A stretch of 64,000 nt of DNA from an uncultured Alcanivorax sp. (GTDB lineage Bacteria; Pseudomonadota; Gammaproteobacteria; Pseudomonadales; Alcanivoracaceae): assembly GCF_947258575.1 (NCBI RefSeq), contig NZ_CAMYIV010000009.1:1-64000 (forward strand). The letters are read 5' to 3'. Position 1 is the first letter of the stretch; the number at the start of each line of letters is the position of its first letter. Shown piece after piece: positions 8,957-17,792 of the stretch. Made by a program: the position numbers and the translations under genes. The notes under the pieces were generated by a model. It worked only from the letters and a program-made list of their open reading frames with translations. It ran no database searches and was not told where the DNA came from.

Positions 8957-8974
8957 TATGAACAGGCCAGAATA

Positions 8975-9913
8975 ATGACAAACAACACTCCATCTCCCCG
9001 CCGTGCCCTGGTACTGGGCTGCGGCGGTGTCGCCGGCGGCGCCTGGTCCATTGCCGCCCTGCACAATCTTGAGCAGCAACTGGACTGGGACGCCCGCGAT
9101 GCCGATATCCTTATCGGCACCTCGGCAGGCGCGGTGCTGGCCACCTTGCTGGGGAGCGGCATCAGCGTGGATCAGCTGCTGGCCTGCCAGCAGGGCACCA
9201 GCGAGCAGTGCCGCTGGGATCACGACAGCGACAGCGGCGGCGCCCTGCCGCCCCTGCCCGGCGCCCGCTTCACCGGTGCCAAGCTGGCCCTGAAAGGCCT
9301 GCGCGGGGACGTCTCCCCGCTGACCGCCTTCTGCGGCCTGCTGCCCCGTGGCCAGTTCGACATGGCGCCTTTCCGGCAATTGGTGGACGACGCCACCGGA
9401 GGAGCAGACTGGGTTGCCCACCCGGCCACCTGGATCATGGCCGTGGACACCACCAGCGGCAAACGGGTGGCCTTCGGTAAAGGCGGCGCGCCGCAGGCGC
9501 ACATCCGCGACGCGGTCTGTGCCTCCTATGGGGTGCCCTTCTGGTGCCCACCGGTGACCCTGGGCAGCCGTACCTACATCGACGGTGGCGTGGCCTCCCC
9601 CACCTCGGCGGATCTGCTGATGGACAGCGCCGTGGACGAGGTGATCATTCTCGCGCCCATGGCCTCACGGCAACCGGACAAACCGCGCTCGCCCCTCACT
9701 GCCATCGAACGGCGAGTACGCCGCTACATGACCGGCATTGTGGATCGGGAAGTGAGCAAACTGGAAAAAGCGGGTAAGACAGTGATTCGTCTGGAACCCA
9801 ATGCCGATGATTTGCAAGCCTTTGGGTTTAATATGATGGACCCGTCACGGCGCCGACAGGTGCTGGACACCGCTTTAGTCACTACAGCCATAACGGTGCA
9901 AAACGCGCTTTGA
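8975..9913 (+). CDS. Patatin-like phospholipase/esterase
   Basis: A 312-residue patatin-fold hydrolase. The glycine-rich oxyanion loop is GCGGVAGG (15-22), the nucleophile Ser50 is in GTSAG, and the catalytic Asp203 is in DGG; together these give the expected Ser-Asp dyad. No signal peptide is seen, so it is probably cytoplasmic. It follows the BVMO by 18 bp and ends the operon. An ester produced by the BVMO is a plausible substrate, though membrane lipid hydrolysis is also possible. Confidence 0.88.
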   Translation: MTNNTPSPRRALVLGCGGVAGGAWSIAALHNLEQQLDWDARDADILIGTSAGAVLATLLGSGISVDQLLACQQGTSEQCRWDHDSDSGGALPPLPGARFTGAKLALKGLRGDVSPLTAFCGLLPRGQFDMAPFRQLVDDATGGADWVAHPATWIMAVDTTSGKRVAFGKGGAPQAHIRDAVCASYGVPFWCPPVTLGSRTYIDGGVASPTSADLLMDSAVDEVIILAPMASRQPDKPRSPLTAIERRVRRYMTGIVDREVSKLEKAGKTVIRLEPNADDLQAFGFNMMDPSRRRQVLDTALVTTAITVQNAL

Positions 9914-9951
9914 AGGGTAACGCGGGGGAGATTCGCCGGGTGGCTTCCCCG

Positions 9952-10164
9952 CTAGAGTGAGTCCACCGCCGCCATCAGCGACGCCTTGATCTCATGCAGG
10001 GAACCGTGGGCCGCCTGGCCCTCGGCATGGATCAACCCGCCCAACACCATCGCCCCCACCGCCAACGCCACCAGCGCCAGCAGGCGCACGCGATCAGCCT
10101 CAAGCTTTCGTGCCGCCGGAAAGTGATTGGCCTTACGGTCTCTGTCTTGTGTGTGCTCACGCAT
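9952..10164 (-). CDS. Small single-pass membrane protein, unknown
   Basis: 70 residues: a basic N-terminus, one hydrophobic helix at about residues 27-45 (LLALVALAVGAMVLGGLIH), and a short amphipathic tail. The ATG is preceded by AGGAGAGGTGG, supporting real translation. It runs convergent to the patatin gene. I do not recognise the family. Confidence 0.55.
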   Translation of the reverse strand: MREHTQDRDRKANHFPAARKLEADRVRLLALVALAVGAMVLGGLIHAEGQAAHGSLHEIKASLMAAVDSL

Positions 10165-10219
10165 AATGCCACCTCTCCTTTTGTTCTACCCGGGACGAGG
10201 CAAACTCGCAAGTACCGCA

Positions 10220-10417
10220 CTAAGCGTGCAGAGAGCATTCCGGGCAAAACCGCAGGGTGCGGAAATACAGCTTGGCCACCGGCAAGGCGTGGATACAGTG
10301 AGAGAAATCGCCCAGATAAATGCGCTGGTCGTTTTCATTTGGCAATTGCTGGCAATTCACCGTGTGGATTTCCCAGGTGTCATCGTCGGCCTTGATCTTG
10401 CTGAGGTAATACCGCAT
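10220..10417 (-). CDS. Small conserved-looking protein, unknown
   Basis: 65 soluble residues with an ordered pattern (MRYYLSKIKADDDTWEIH, then RIYLGDFSHCIHAL, then FCPECS at the C-terminus). The closing CPEC is a potential metal-binding knuckle. A strong GGGGAAGGG sequence precedes the ATG. The YLGdfssC...C..C layout resembles a family of short uncharacterised bacterial proteins, but I cannot name it. It could be co-transcribed with the 70-residue gene downstream. Confidence 0.6.
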   Translation of the reverse strand: MRYYLSKIKADDDTWEIHTVNCQQLPNENDQRIYLGDFSHCIHALPVAKLYFRTLRFCPECSLHA

Positions 10418-10745
10418 ACCCTTCCCCGATTAGCGGATTCGACAGGGCGCATGTTATGGATCTGAGACGTGAACGGTATGAAAAGAAGGTAAAACCTGGC
10501 AGTTAATGAAATTAACTTGATAGTGCTAGTGGTCAATAGCTTGAGTTATGAAAAAGTAGCGCACGTATCCAGACAGCCTATTGCTCAATTTCATACCCCA
10601 CCGAACCGATAGTGTTTATGGAGAACCGGGGGGAAATCAGGAAGGTTTTCCCCAAAGGCTTTTACCCATAGAAAAGCGTTTTCAGGGGTGAGCAACCATC
10701 CCCCGGGATGCCCGATGCAAGGAAGCATCCCAACCCCAAAAAACA
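10418..10745. other. Intergenic region without a supported gene
   Basis: About 330 bp between the 65-residue gene and the tRNA terminator. It holds a GGGATGC/GCATCCC imperfect hairpin near 10705-10731. No ORF here has a credible start site. Confidence 0.5.
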
Positions 10746-10778
10746 AAAGGCCGTAACAGCAATGCTGTTACGGCCTTT
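10746..10778 (-). terminator. Rho-independent terminator after tRNA-Leu
   Basis: Stem AAGGCCGTAACAGC with GCTGTTACGGCCTT, loop AAT. Read on the minus strand it is followed by a T-rich run, and it lies about 10 bp past the tRNA 3' end. Confidence 0.85.
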
Positions 10779-10786
10779 CTTTGAGA

Positions 10787-10871
<85 letters not shown>

Positions 10872-10916
10872 AATGGGCGGGTATTCTAGCAGGCTAATCG
10901 CTAATTACCAGCAGGT

Positions 10917-11597
10917 TCAGCCTCCTTGAAGAATCCGGTAAAGCGCCTGCAGGTCTTTGTCTATTTTCGCTACCTTGCCAGCCAGTGCAGACACCTCGAC
11001 GCTGTTGTCGGATACCGGTTGCACCACAGGGGTGGCGGCGGGTTGTGGACGGTCGGCCAGGCTGCTGATCCGCGAGGACAGGCCTTTCAGCTTGCTGTCC
11101 ATCTCGTTAAGGCGCGTCGCCAGCTCGGCGCTTTCGCTGTTGCTGTTGCGCTGTTTGGCCATGGCCACGGTGAGCCCGCGCACCTTGGCATTCAGTTCGC
11201 GCAGATCGTCACGCAGGCTGTTGACCACCGCATCGCCAGGAGCGGCTTCAGAAGTGGCAGGCGCTTTTACCGTACTGCGAGCACCATCTCTCACCTCTCC
11301 CTGACGCAGCGATGCCAGCTGATAGTATTGCTCTCGCAATTCACTGAGTTCACGGCTGGATTCAGCGTGGGCCAGCCACTGGCTGGCGGCCAACAGCAAG
11401 GCGATGACCGCCAGCACCAGGGACAACCACAACAAGCCGGAGTGGCCCCCCTCGCTAACCGAGATAGGGTTGGTTTTTTTGGGCGCGCGCAGATTGACCG
11501 GTTCCAGATCCGGCCCCGGTACCGGGGTAGCTACCGCCAGTACATCCTGATTCAACCCCTGTAAACGCCGCTCTTTACTTTCCGGCAACTTGGCCAT
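10917..11597 (-). CDS. Membrane-anchored coiled-coil protein, unknown
   Basis: 226 residues. A roughly 50-residue cytoplasmic head (ending KKTNPISVSEGGHS) precedes one transmembrane helix at about 53-70 (LLWLSLVLAVIALLLAA). A long charged region follows with heptad-like leucines (LRDDLRELNAKVRGL, LATRLNEMDSKLKGLSSRI), predicted as coiled coil on the periplasmic side. The layout repeats that of the upstream gene (11653-12516), so the two are probably paralogues or partners. Function unknown. Confidence 0.75.
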   Translation of the reverse strand: MAKLPESKERRLQGLNQDVLAVATPVPGPDLEPVNLRAPKKTNPISVSEGGHSGLLWLSLVLAVIALLLAASQWLAHAESSRELSELREQYYQLASLRQGEVRDGARSTVKAPATSEAAPGDAVVNSLRDDLRELNAKVRGLTVAMAKQRNSNSESAELATRLNEMDSKLKGLSSRISSLADRPQPAATPVVQPVSDNSVEVSALAGKVAKIDKDLQALYRILQGG

Positions 11598-11652
11598 GGC
11601 AAGACGCTCTTTTACTTGTTGTTTTTAGCTGATCACCACCCCCCGTGGCCGA

Positions 11653-12516
11653 TCAGCGCCCTTCCAGTTTATCCAGACGACTATTGACCTGCAGCCGGTA
11701 AGAATCAAAAGCCGCAATCGCTGCCTCTGTCTCATCCAGCCGATCTTTTAACGCTGCCAGCCCGGCCTGGTTTTTTTCCACCTTGGCCAGACCGCTTTTC
11801 AGGTTTTGCTGCTGGCTTTCCAGCTGATTGATGTTTTCCGCCAGCACATCCACCTGAGTCTGCATCTGACTGATGCGGGTCTGCCACTGTTCACTGCTCT
11901 TGTTGACGGCAGACACCGCACTGTCCACCTGCTTTTTCAGGGCAGTGGTGTCCTTGCTGATCCCCTGCAGTTTGCCATCCACCCCGGCCTGGGCCTTTTT
12001 GACTTCATTCAGTGTGGCTGACAGTGCAGTCAGTTTCTTGCTCTGCTCGGCAATATCCGCCCGGTTGCGCTTGTTGCTCAGATCCCAGAGTTTACGGATT
12101 TCGGTGTTGTTTTCTTCCAGCTTCTTGCCTTGAGCGCGGACCGTATCCTGCAGTTGACCGGACGACTGGTTCAGGCTCTCGTCGGTGGCAGACAACCGGG
12201 ACTGCAGGTTGCCCAGTTTCTGGCTGGATTCCGAGATGCGCTCGTCCATTTGTGACTGGAGCACGGTCATCTGTTTCTGGAACCAGACCCCCATCACGGC
12301 GATCAGCACCACCAGCACCAGACAGGCAATCATCCAGCCACCCCCTCCGCCATTGGAGGGCGGCACCGGTTTTTTGGGTGCCTTGGGAGGCTTGCCCGCC
12401 CCTTTCTCGGCGGGCTTGTTGCTGCCGGCAGGAGAAGGCCGGCGCCCGGCATCACCATGATCATCCACGGTGACATCATTCAGATTACCCAGATTTACTT
12501 CACGATCTCGCGTCAT
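11653..12516 (-). CDS. Membrane-anchored long coiled-coil protein, unknown
   Basis: 287 residues from ATG 12516, chosen because AGGA lies 7 nt upstream; an ATG at 12531 is possible. A Pro/Lys/Gly-rich cytoplasmic head is followed by a transmembrane helix (WMIACLVLVVLIAVMGVWF, about residues 62-80). The remaining 200 residues are almost entirely coiled coil with regular Leu/Ser spacing (LGNLQSRLSATDESLNQ and similar). It resembles scaffold- or envelope-tether-type proteins, but I cannot name it. It is spaced 55 bp from the downstream coiled-coil gene, suggesting one operon. Confidence 0.8.
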   Translation of the reverse strand: MTRDREVNLGNLNDVTVDDHGDAGRRPSPAGSNKPAEKGAGKPPKAPKKPVPPSNGGGGGWMIACLVLVVLIAVMGVWFQKQMTVLQSQMDERISESSQKLGNLQSRLSATDESLNQSSGQLQDTVRAQGKKLEENNTEIRKLWDLSNKRNRADIAEQSKKLTALSATLNEVKKAQAGVDGKLQGISKDTTALKKQVDSAVSAVNKSSEQWQTRISQMQTQVDVLAENINQLESQQQNLKSGLAKVEKNQAGLAALKDRLDETEAAIAAFDSYRLQVNSRLDKLEGR

Positions 12517-12633
12517 TCCTGTGTCCTGCATACCGGATAGTCCGGTTCATGGCCCGATTGACAGATAGTGCCACAGGGGGCACTGCGGCGCTGCCGAACA
12601 GCGCCCATTTAGTCCTGCCTGTCTTTGAAAAAC

Positions 12634-13167
12634 TTATTCGCCGCTTTTCTCGAACAACGGCTGTTCGGTGGCGTAGTAGACCATATCGCCCAGCTCGTGC
12701 TTGCCTTCTTCGTTCTTGAGCAACGGCAGGAAAATCACCCAGGGGCGTACACCTCGGTGGTCTACCTGCGCCCATACCCCAGTAACTTTTTCACCATTTT
12801 CAGCGGTGATGTCATGCAGACGGAATAGACCCATCAGCTCGATATCCGGCTGCTCTTTACCAATCTTGCGCAGCTGCATGAACAGGCCCTGGGCCCACTC
12901 TTCGGCGCTTGGGGCATCGGCTTTTTCACCGGAATAACCCACCGCCCGCACCGTCTCTCCGGACTGAATCAAGCCGAACGGATAGAGGCCGCCGGAACGC
13001 TGGATAGCCTGCAGCGCCTGGCGCAGGCCAGCTTCTGCCAACTGATCCATGGCCTGCTGCTCGGGGCTTTTCTGTTTTTGCTCGGCGGAAGCTGGCACCG
13101 GCCCTTCTGCCATGGCAGCGGTTGCCGACAAACCCATCACCAGAAAAAAGATTCCCAAAAAACGCAT
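12634..13167 (-). CDS. Exported protein, unknown
   Basis: 177 residues from ATG 13167, which has AGGTG 5 nt upstream; the frame is open further upstream without support. A Sec signal peptide (MRFLGIFFLVMGLSATAAMA) ends near residue 20. The mature protein has a Gln-rich start and a mixed alpha/beta body (LYPFGLIQSGETVRAVGY, KVTGVWAQVDHRGVRPWVIFLPL). No known domain is recognised. It shares strand and spacing with the two downstream coiled-coil genes and could be the periplasmic partner of that set. Confidence 0.75.
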   Translation of the reverse strand: MRFLGIFFLVMGLSATAAMAEGPVPASAEQKQKSPEQQAMDQLAEAGLRQALQAIQRSGGLYPFGLIQSGETVRAVGYSGEKADAPSAEEWAQGLFMQLRKIGKEQPDIELMGLFRLHDITAENGEKVTGVWAQVDHRGVRPWVIFLPLLKNEEGKHELGDMVYYATEQPLFEKSGE

Positions 13168-13273
13168 ATCACACCTGTTATTTTCATTAACCTGCAGATT
13201 GGACCACACAAACCCCGACAATATCCCGGGAGGGACGCTACCAAACTTCCCCCACCGCCGCCAGACAGACACG

Positions 13274-13299
13274 AAAAAGGCCGCAAAAGCGGCCTTTTT
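13274..13299 (-). terminator. Rho-independent terminator of sodB
   Basis: AAAAAGGCCGC and GCGGCCTTTTT around an AAAA loop, about 40 bp past the sodB stop. Confidence 0.85.
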
Positions 13300-13337
13300 C
13301 ACTACCTGAACGGTATCCCTATAAGGGATATGCCGTC

Positions 13338-13925
13338 TTAACCGGCAAAGTTGCTGGCGGCAAAGTCCCAGTTGATCAGGTTCCAGATGGATTCCAGATA
13401 CTTGGGTCGGGCATTGCGGTAATCCACGTAGTAGGCGTGTTCCCACACGTCCACGGTGAACAGCGGAGTCTGACCCTTGTCGTGGGCGATCGGGGTATCC
13501 GCATCATCGGTGTTGACGATTTCCAGGCTGCCATCGGTGTTCTTCACCAGCCAGGTCCAGCCGGAACCGAAGTTGCCGGTCGCTTTGGCATTGAACTGGG
13601 ACTTGAACTCGTCGAAGGAGCCGAAAGCGGTGTCGATGGCCGCAGCCAGATCACCGGTGGGAGCGCCACCGCCGTTAGGGCTCAGGCTGTTCCAGTAGAA
13701 GGTGTGGTTCCAGACCTGGGCAGCCTGGTTGAACAGACCGCCTTCGGCGCTCTTGATGATCTCTTCCAGGGATTTGCCTTCGTTGTCGGTGCCGGCAACC
13801 ATATCGTTCAGCTTGGTCACATAGGCATTGTGGTGCTTGCCATGGTGATACTCGAGAGTTTCTGCAGAAATATGCGGTTCCAGTGCATTTTTCTCGAACG
13901 GAAGCGGCGGTAATTCAAAAGCCAT
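13338..13925 (-). CDS. sodB: Iron superoxide dismutase
   Basis: Cytoplasmic enzyme converting superoxide to oxygen and hydrogen peroxide. The 195 residues contain the four metal ligands His27, His74, Asp159 and His163 (DVWEHAYY). Gln70 in NQAAQVWNH marks the iron-type rather than the manganese-type enzyme. ATG 13925 is chosen over the one two codons upstream because AGGGG sits at a better distance. Monocistronic, with its own terminator, and divergent from the thiolase gene. Confidence 0.96.
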   Translation of the reverse strand: MAFELPPLPFEKNALEPHISAETLEYHHGKHHNAYVTKLNDMVAGTDNEGKSLEEIIKSAEGGLFNQAAQVWNHTFYWNSLSPNGGGAPTGDLAAAIDTAFGSFDEFKSQFNAKATGNFGSGWTWLVKNTDGSLEIVNTDDADTPIAHDKGQTPLFTVDVWEHAYYVDYRNARPKYLESIWNLINWDFAASNFAG

Positions 13926-14384
13926 AGTCATTTCCCCTGACATCATGTTGTTCTGTCGCGGCTTGGCAACAGAAAGAAATTCCCCGCTGACGGCATGCCT
14001 GCCGCCAGCGGCTGAACGATAATAACAAGCTACCGGCGGCAATCTCCACCACAGACCCGGCGTTAACCGTGATTGCCTTTGGCTGCAATAGACGAAAACT
14101 ATCGCCATTGCCTGGTCCGTGACCGGCAGGTCCCTGTGAGATGGGGTGTATCCCCCTTGTTTCAAGTACAATGCGCCCCAAATTTTGATAACTACTACCT
14201 GAATCCGTGAGCTCAGCGCGGATGCATGGCGTAAGAATTTGTTGTCACAGGGGATTTTCTGAAGAAGCGTCGTATCTGGGAATACGATCGACTGAAGACA
14301 AATTTTCTGTGGCGGCAAAGGCTTGCGTCAGGCGCCGCGATGAGGTCACGGATTCAGGTACTATTTTGCTGGCAGGAGAAAACC
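13926..14384. other. Divergent intergenic region sodB/thiolase
   Basis: About 460 bp that must carry promoters for sodB (left) and the thiolase (right). I found no confident sigma-70 hexamer pair or operator. Open frames here are extensions of the flanking genes and lack ribosome-binding sites. Confidence 0.5.
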
Positions 14385-15566
14385 ATGTCTGATGATGCTG
14401 TAGTAATTGTAAATGGTGCCCGTACCGCCATGGGTGGGTTCCAGGGTTCCTTGTCTGCGGTTTCCGCTCCCGAACTGGGCGCCGCCTCTATCCGTGAAGC
14501 CGTATCCCGCGCCGGCCTGAAGCCGGAAGACGTGCAAGAAGTCATCATGGGCTGTGTACTGCCCGCTGGCCTCAAACAGGGCCCGGCCCGTCAGGCCATG
14601 CGTCTGGCCGGTCTGCCGGACAACACCGGTGCCACCACCATCAACAAGCTGTGTGGCTCCGGCATGAAGGCCACCATGTTCGCCTTCGATTCCATCAAGG
14701 CCGGCACCAACGACATCGTCGTTTCCGGTGGCATGGAATCCATGACCAATGCCCCCTATGTGCTGGACAAGGCCCGCAGCGGCATGCGCATGGGCCACGG
14801 CCAGGTGTTTGACCACATGTTCCTGGATGGCCTGGAAGATGCGGAAACCGGCCGCCTGATGGGCTCCTTCGCCCAGGAAGTGGCTGACAAGCGCTCCATT
14901 ACCCGCGAAGACATGGACAACTACGCCATCGAATCCCTGAACCGCGCCAATGCCGCCATCGACAACGGCTGGTTCAAGGACGAGATCGTGCCGGTGACCG
15001 TAAAGACTCGTAAGGGTGAAGTGGTTGTAGACACCGACGAGCAGCCGGGTAACGCCAACATCGACAAGATCCCCACCCTGCGTCCGGCCTTCGCCAAAGA
15101 CGGCACCGTCACCGCCGCCAACGCCAGCTCCATCTCCGATGGCGGCTCCGCGCTGGTCCTGGCCCGCGAGTCCGTGGCCAATGAGCGTGGCCTGAAGCCG
15201 CTGGCCCGCATCCTGGCCCACGCCACCAACAGCAAACACCCCAGCGAGTTCACTATCGCCCCCATCGGTGCCACCGAAGCGGTGATGAAGAAAGCTGGCT
15301 GGACCGTGGACGACGTGGATCTGTTCGAGATCAACGAAGCTTTCGCCATGGTGGCGATGATGCCGATGATTGATCTGGGCATTCCCCACGAGAAGGTGAA
15401 CATCCACGGCGGCGCCTGTGCCCTGGGTCACCCGGTGGGCTCCACCGGCTCACGCATCATTCTCACCCTGATCCACGCGCTCAAGCGCACCGGCGGCAAG
15501 CGCGGTGTGGCCAGCCTGTGTATCGGCGGTGGTGAAGCGACTGCGGTAGCTGTCGAGCTGCTGTAA
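14385..15566 (+). CDS. Acetyl-CoA C-acetyltransferase (thiolase)
   Basis: A 393-residue thiolase that interconverts two acetyl-CoA with acetoacetyl-CoA, or cleaves 3-ketoacyl-CoA. It has the acyl-accepting Cys90 in NKLCGSG, the NEAF motif, the HGGACALGHPVG block with its catalytic His, and the C-terminal Cys379 in SLCIGGGEA. AGGAGA lies 5 nt before ATG 14385. The gene is alone, with a terminator after it. AtoB/PhaA-type versus a broader beta-oxidation role is not separable by eye. Confidence 0.93.
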   Translation: MSDDAVVIVNGARTAMGGFQGSLSAVSAPELGAASIREAVSRAGLKPEDVQEVIMGCVLPAGLKQGPARQAMRLAGLPDNTGATTINKLCGSGMKATMFAFDSIKAGTNDIVVSGGMESMTNAPYVLDKARSGMRMGHGQVFDHMFLDGLEDAETGRLMGSFAQEVADKRSITREDMDNYAIESLNRANAAIDNGWFKDEIVPVTVKTRKGEVVVDTDEQPGNANIDKIPTLRPAFAKDGTVTAANASSISDGGSALVLARESVANERGLKPLARILAHATNSKHPSEFTIAPIGATEAVMKKAGWTVDDVDLFEINEAFAMVAMMPMIDLGIPHEKVNIHGGACALGHPVGSTGSRIILTLIHALKRTGGKRGVASLCIGGGEATAVAVELL

Positions 15567-15590
15567 TACGCTCAACGCTTGATGCCAGAC

Positions 15591-15618
15591 AAAACGGGGC
15601 CTTCGGGCCCCGTTTTTT
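15591..15618 (+). terminator. Rho-independent terminator
   Basis: AAAACGGGGCC and GGCCCCGTTTTTT around a TTCG loop, 25 bp after the thiolase stop. Confidence 0.9.
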
Positions 15619-15646
15619 GTTGGCAGCGCCCCATTTCCCGCCCTCT

Positions 15647-15798
15647 GTAGGAGCACCTCTTGAGGTGCGAACCAGGCGGAGCGAGGCGGCAGAGGAGTGT
15701 GATCATTTAGAGAAACCTGTCAGGACATGGAATGCCTGATCGCCCTTCGGGCAATTTCCACGCTAACGCGCGGTTCGCACCTCAAGAGGTGCTCCTAC
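15647..15798. repeat. REP-like composite element 3
   Basis: The inverted units at 15647-15672 and 15773-15798 are exact inverse copies. Here the covarying stem triplet is ACC/GGT, unlike the GGC/GCC of other copies. The spacer contains CTGATCGCCCTTCGGGC, the inverse of the module seen in the elements at 4201 and 47686. The sequence cagcggcttcgtag follows the right unit. Confidence 0.85.
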
Positions 15799-15963
15799 AG
15801 CGGCTTCGTAGCTACCCCTATCCTGAAACATCCGCTTTCACTTTCAAACTCTGTTGCACTTTCCTGACCGGATTCGCCCTCCGTCGTATACGCAAAACCG
15901 GATTTCACCTGTACCCTGACCGGCTAGTCACCTTTTTGGGTTGGGCATGAGCCCGGGAGCACC

Positions 15964-17772
15964 ATGACAGCATTACCCGTGATCACCGCCATGGGCGGCA
16001 TCAATGCAGCCGGGCGCAGCGCCCTGCATTTTGGCTTTCAGCGACTGATTTTTGATGCCCTGCCGGAGGCCGGCCGCCAGGACACCCTGCGTTCTCTGTG
16101 TCAATTGACCGGCCGCAGCCCGGACAGCCAGCTGGCCGCCACCCAGATCCGCGCCCTGCCCGATGCCCACCGGCTCCACGCCGCCATCAGCGGCACCAGC
16201 GACATTCCCGTTACCCTGGAAATGCGCAACATGGACCTGCCTGACCCGCTACCCGCGGGCTGGCAGGTCGCCCCTATCGACAAGCGCCGCAGCCGGGTCA
16301 TCCTGCCTGCGGGGCTGGACCTGCGTGTCCCCCATGATGCGCCGCGCCGAGTCAGCGCCGCCGGGCAGCTGCCGGACGGCTTCGATCCCGGCGCCCTGTA
16401 TGCCTCGCGCAATCACCCCCGCGCCCTGCAGATGGCCATCTTTGGTATCAGCGATGCGCTGGGCGATCTGGGCATGGACTGGGCCTCCGTGGCCGCCAAG
16501 GTGCGCCCGGATCAGGTGGCTGTGTATGCCAGCAACGCCATGTCCCAGCTGGACGACAACGGCCTGGGCGGCGTCATGCGTTTCCCGCCCAACGGCCAGC
16601 GCATCACCTCCAAGCAGGTGCCACTGGGCCTGGGTGAGATGACTGCGGATTTTCTCAATGCCTATGTGCTGCACTCGGTGGGCACCACCGGCGGCATGCT
16701 GGGCGCCTGTGCCACCTTCCTCTACAACCTGGAAAAAGGAGTACAGGCGATCCGCAGTGGCAAGGTGCGGGTAGCCATTGTAGGCACCAGCGAAGCACCG
16801 CTGGTGGCGGAGATCATGGAAGGTTACCGGGCCATGGGCGCGCTGGCGGAAGACCAGGATCTGGCCGCCCTGGATGGTGCTAAGCAAGCCGATGTGCGCC
16901 GCGCCTGCCGGCCGTTTTCCGACAACTGCGGCTTTACCATGGCCGAGTCTGCCCAGTTTACCGTGCTGATGGATGATGCCCTGGCCCTGGAGCTGGGTGC
17001 CGACATTCTCGGCGCGGTGCCGGATGTGTTCATTCATGCTGACGGCGCCAAGAAATCCATTTCTGCCCCCGGCGTGGGCAACTACCTGACCGTGGGCAAG
17101 GCCGCCGCCCTGACCCGCCAACTGATCGGCGACAAGGGCTTGCGCGAGCACAGCTTTGTCCATGCCCACGGCACCGGCACGCCACAGAACCGGGTCACCG
17201 AATCGGTGATTCTGGACCGGGTGGCCGAGGCCTTTGAGGTGCGCCACTGGCCGGTGACCGCCATCAAGGCGTTTGTGGGACACTCCCTGGGCAGTGCCGG
17301 CGGCGATCAGCTGGCGGCGGCCCTGGGCAGCTTTGCCCAAGGCGTTCTGCCGGGGATTCGCACCATCGATCACATCGCCGGCGATGTACACCGCCAGCAC
17401 CTGGACTTCGCCATGGATCACGTACCGCGCGACGACCTGCAGGCCAGCCTGATCAATTCGAAAGGCTTTGGCGGCAACAACGCCACCGCCGTGGCCCTGT
17501 CCGCCACGGTTACCGAAACCATGCTGCGCCAGCGCCATGGAGACAAGGCCATTGCGAGCTGGCAAAGCGCTCGGGACAGTGTACTGCAGGCCAAGGCCGG
17601 TTTCCGCGACCACTGCCTGAACGAGGCGCCCAAACCGGTGTACCGGTTTAATGATGGGGTGCTGGGGGATGAGGCGGTTGCCCTGAGCCGGGAGTCCGTG
17701 CAGCTCAATGGCGGCACCACCATGACCTTTGACGACGACAACGGCCTGGCGGCTTACCAAATCAATCGCTAG
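15964..17772 (+). CDS. fabY: Beta-ketoacyl-ACP synthase, FabY-like
   Basis: A 602-residue ketosynthase. The catalytic triad is Cys249 (GACAT), His402 (HAHGTGTPQNR) and His440 (VGHSLGSAGG). It is much longer than FabB/F/H, with an N-terminal extension of about 150 residues. In this it resembles Pseudomonas aeruginosa FabY, which starts fatty acid synthesis from acetyl-CoA and malonyl-ACP. Assignment to FabY rests on length and overall motif pattern, not on alignment. GGGAGC precedes the ATG. The gene is monocistronic and converges on the DUF6351 gene. Confidence 0.75.
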   Translation: MTALPVITAMGGINAAGRSALHFGFQRLIFDALPEAGRQDTLRSLCQLTGRSPDSQLAATQIRALPDAHRLHAAISGTSDIPVTLEMRNMDLPDPLPAGWQVAPIDKRRSRVILPAGLDLRVPHDAPRRVSAAGQLPDGFDPGALYASRNHPRALQMAIFGISDALGDLGMDWASVAAKVRPDQVAVYASNAMSQLDDNGLGGVMRFPPNGQRITSKQVPLGLGEMTADFLNAYVLHSVGTTGGMLGACATFLYNLEKGVQAIRSGKVRVAIVGTSEAPLVAEIMEGYRAMGALAEDQDLAALDGAKQADVRRACRPFSDNCGFTMAESAQFTVLMDDALALELGADILGAVPDVFIHADGAKKSISAPGVGNYLTVGKAAALTRQLIGDKGLREHSFVHAHGTGTPQNRVTESVILDRVAEAFEVRHWPVTAIKAFVGHSLGSAGGDQLAAALGSFAQGVLPGIRTIDHIAGDVHRQHLDFAMDHVPRDDLQASLINSKGFGGNNATAVALSATVTETMLRQRHGDKAIASWQSARDSVLQAKAGFRDHCLNEAPKPVYRFNDGVLGDEAVALSRESVQLNGGTTMTFDDDNGLAAYQINR

Positions 17773-17792
17773 CACTGCTCGGATGGGAAAGG

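Noticed and set aside
7664-9502. 612-codon minus-strand open frame
   Set aside because: Antisense shadow of the BVMO and patatin genes, whose motifs and operon spacing are clear; the translation is His/Gly/Gln-rich, as expected of a shadow.
16249-17775. 508-codon minus-strand open frame
   Set aside because: Antisense to the FabY-like gene; no ribosome-binding site and a shadow-type composition.
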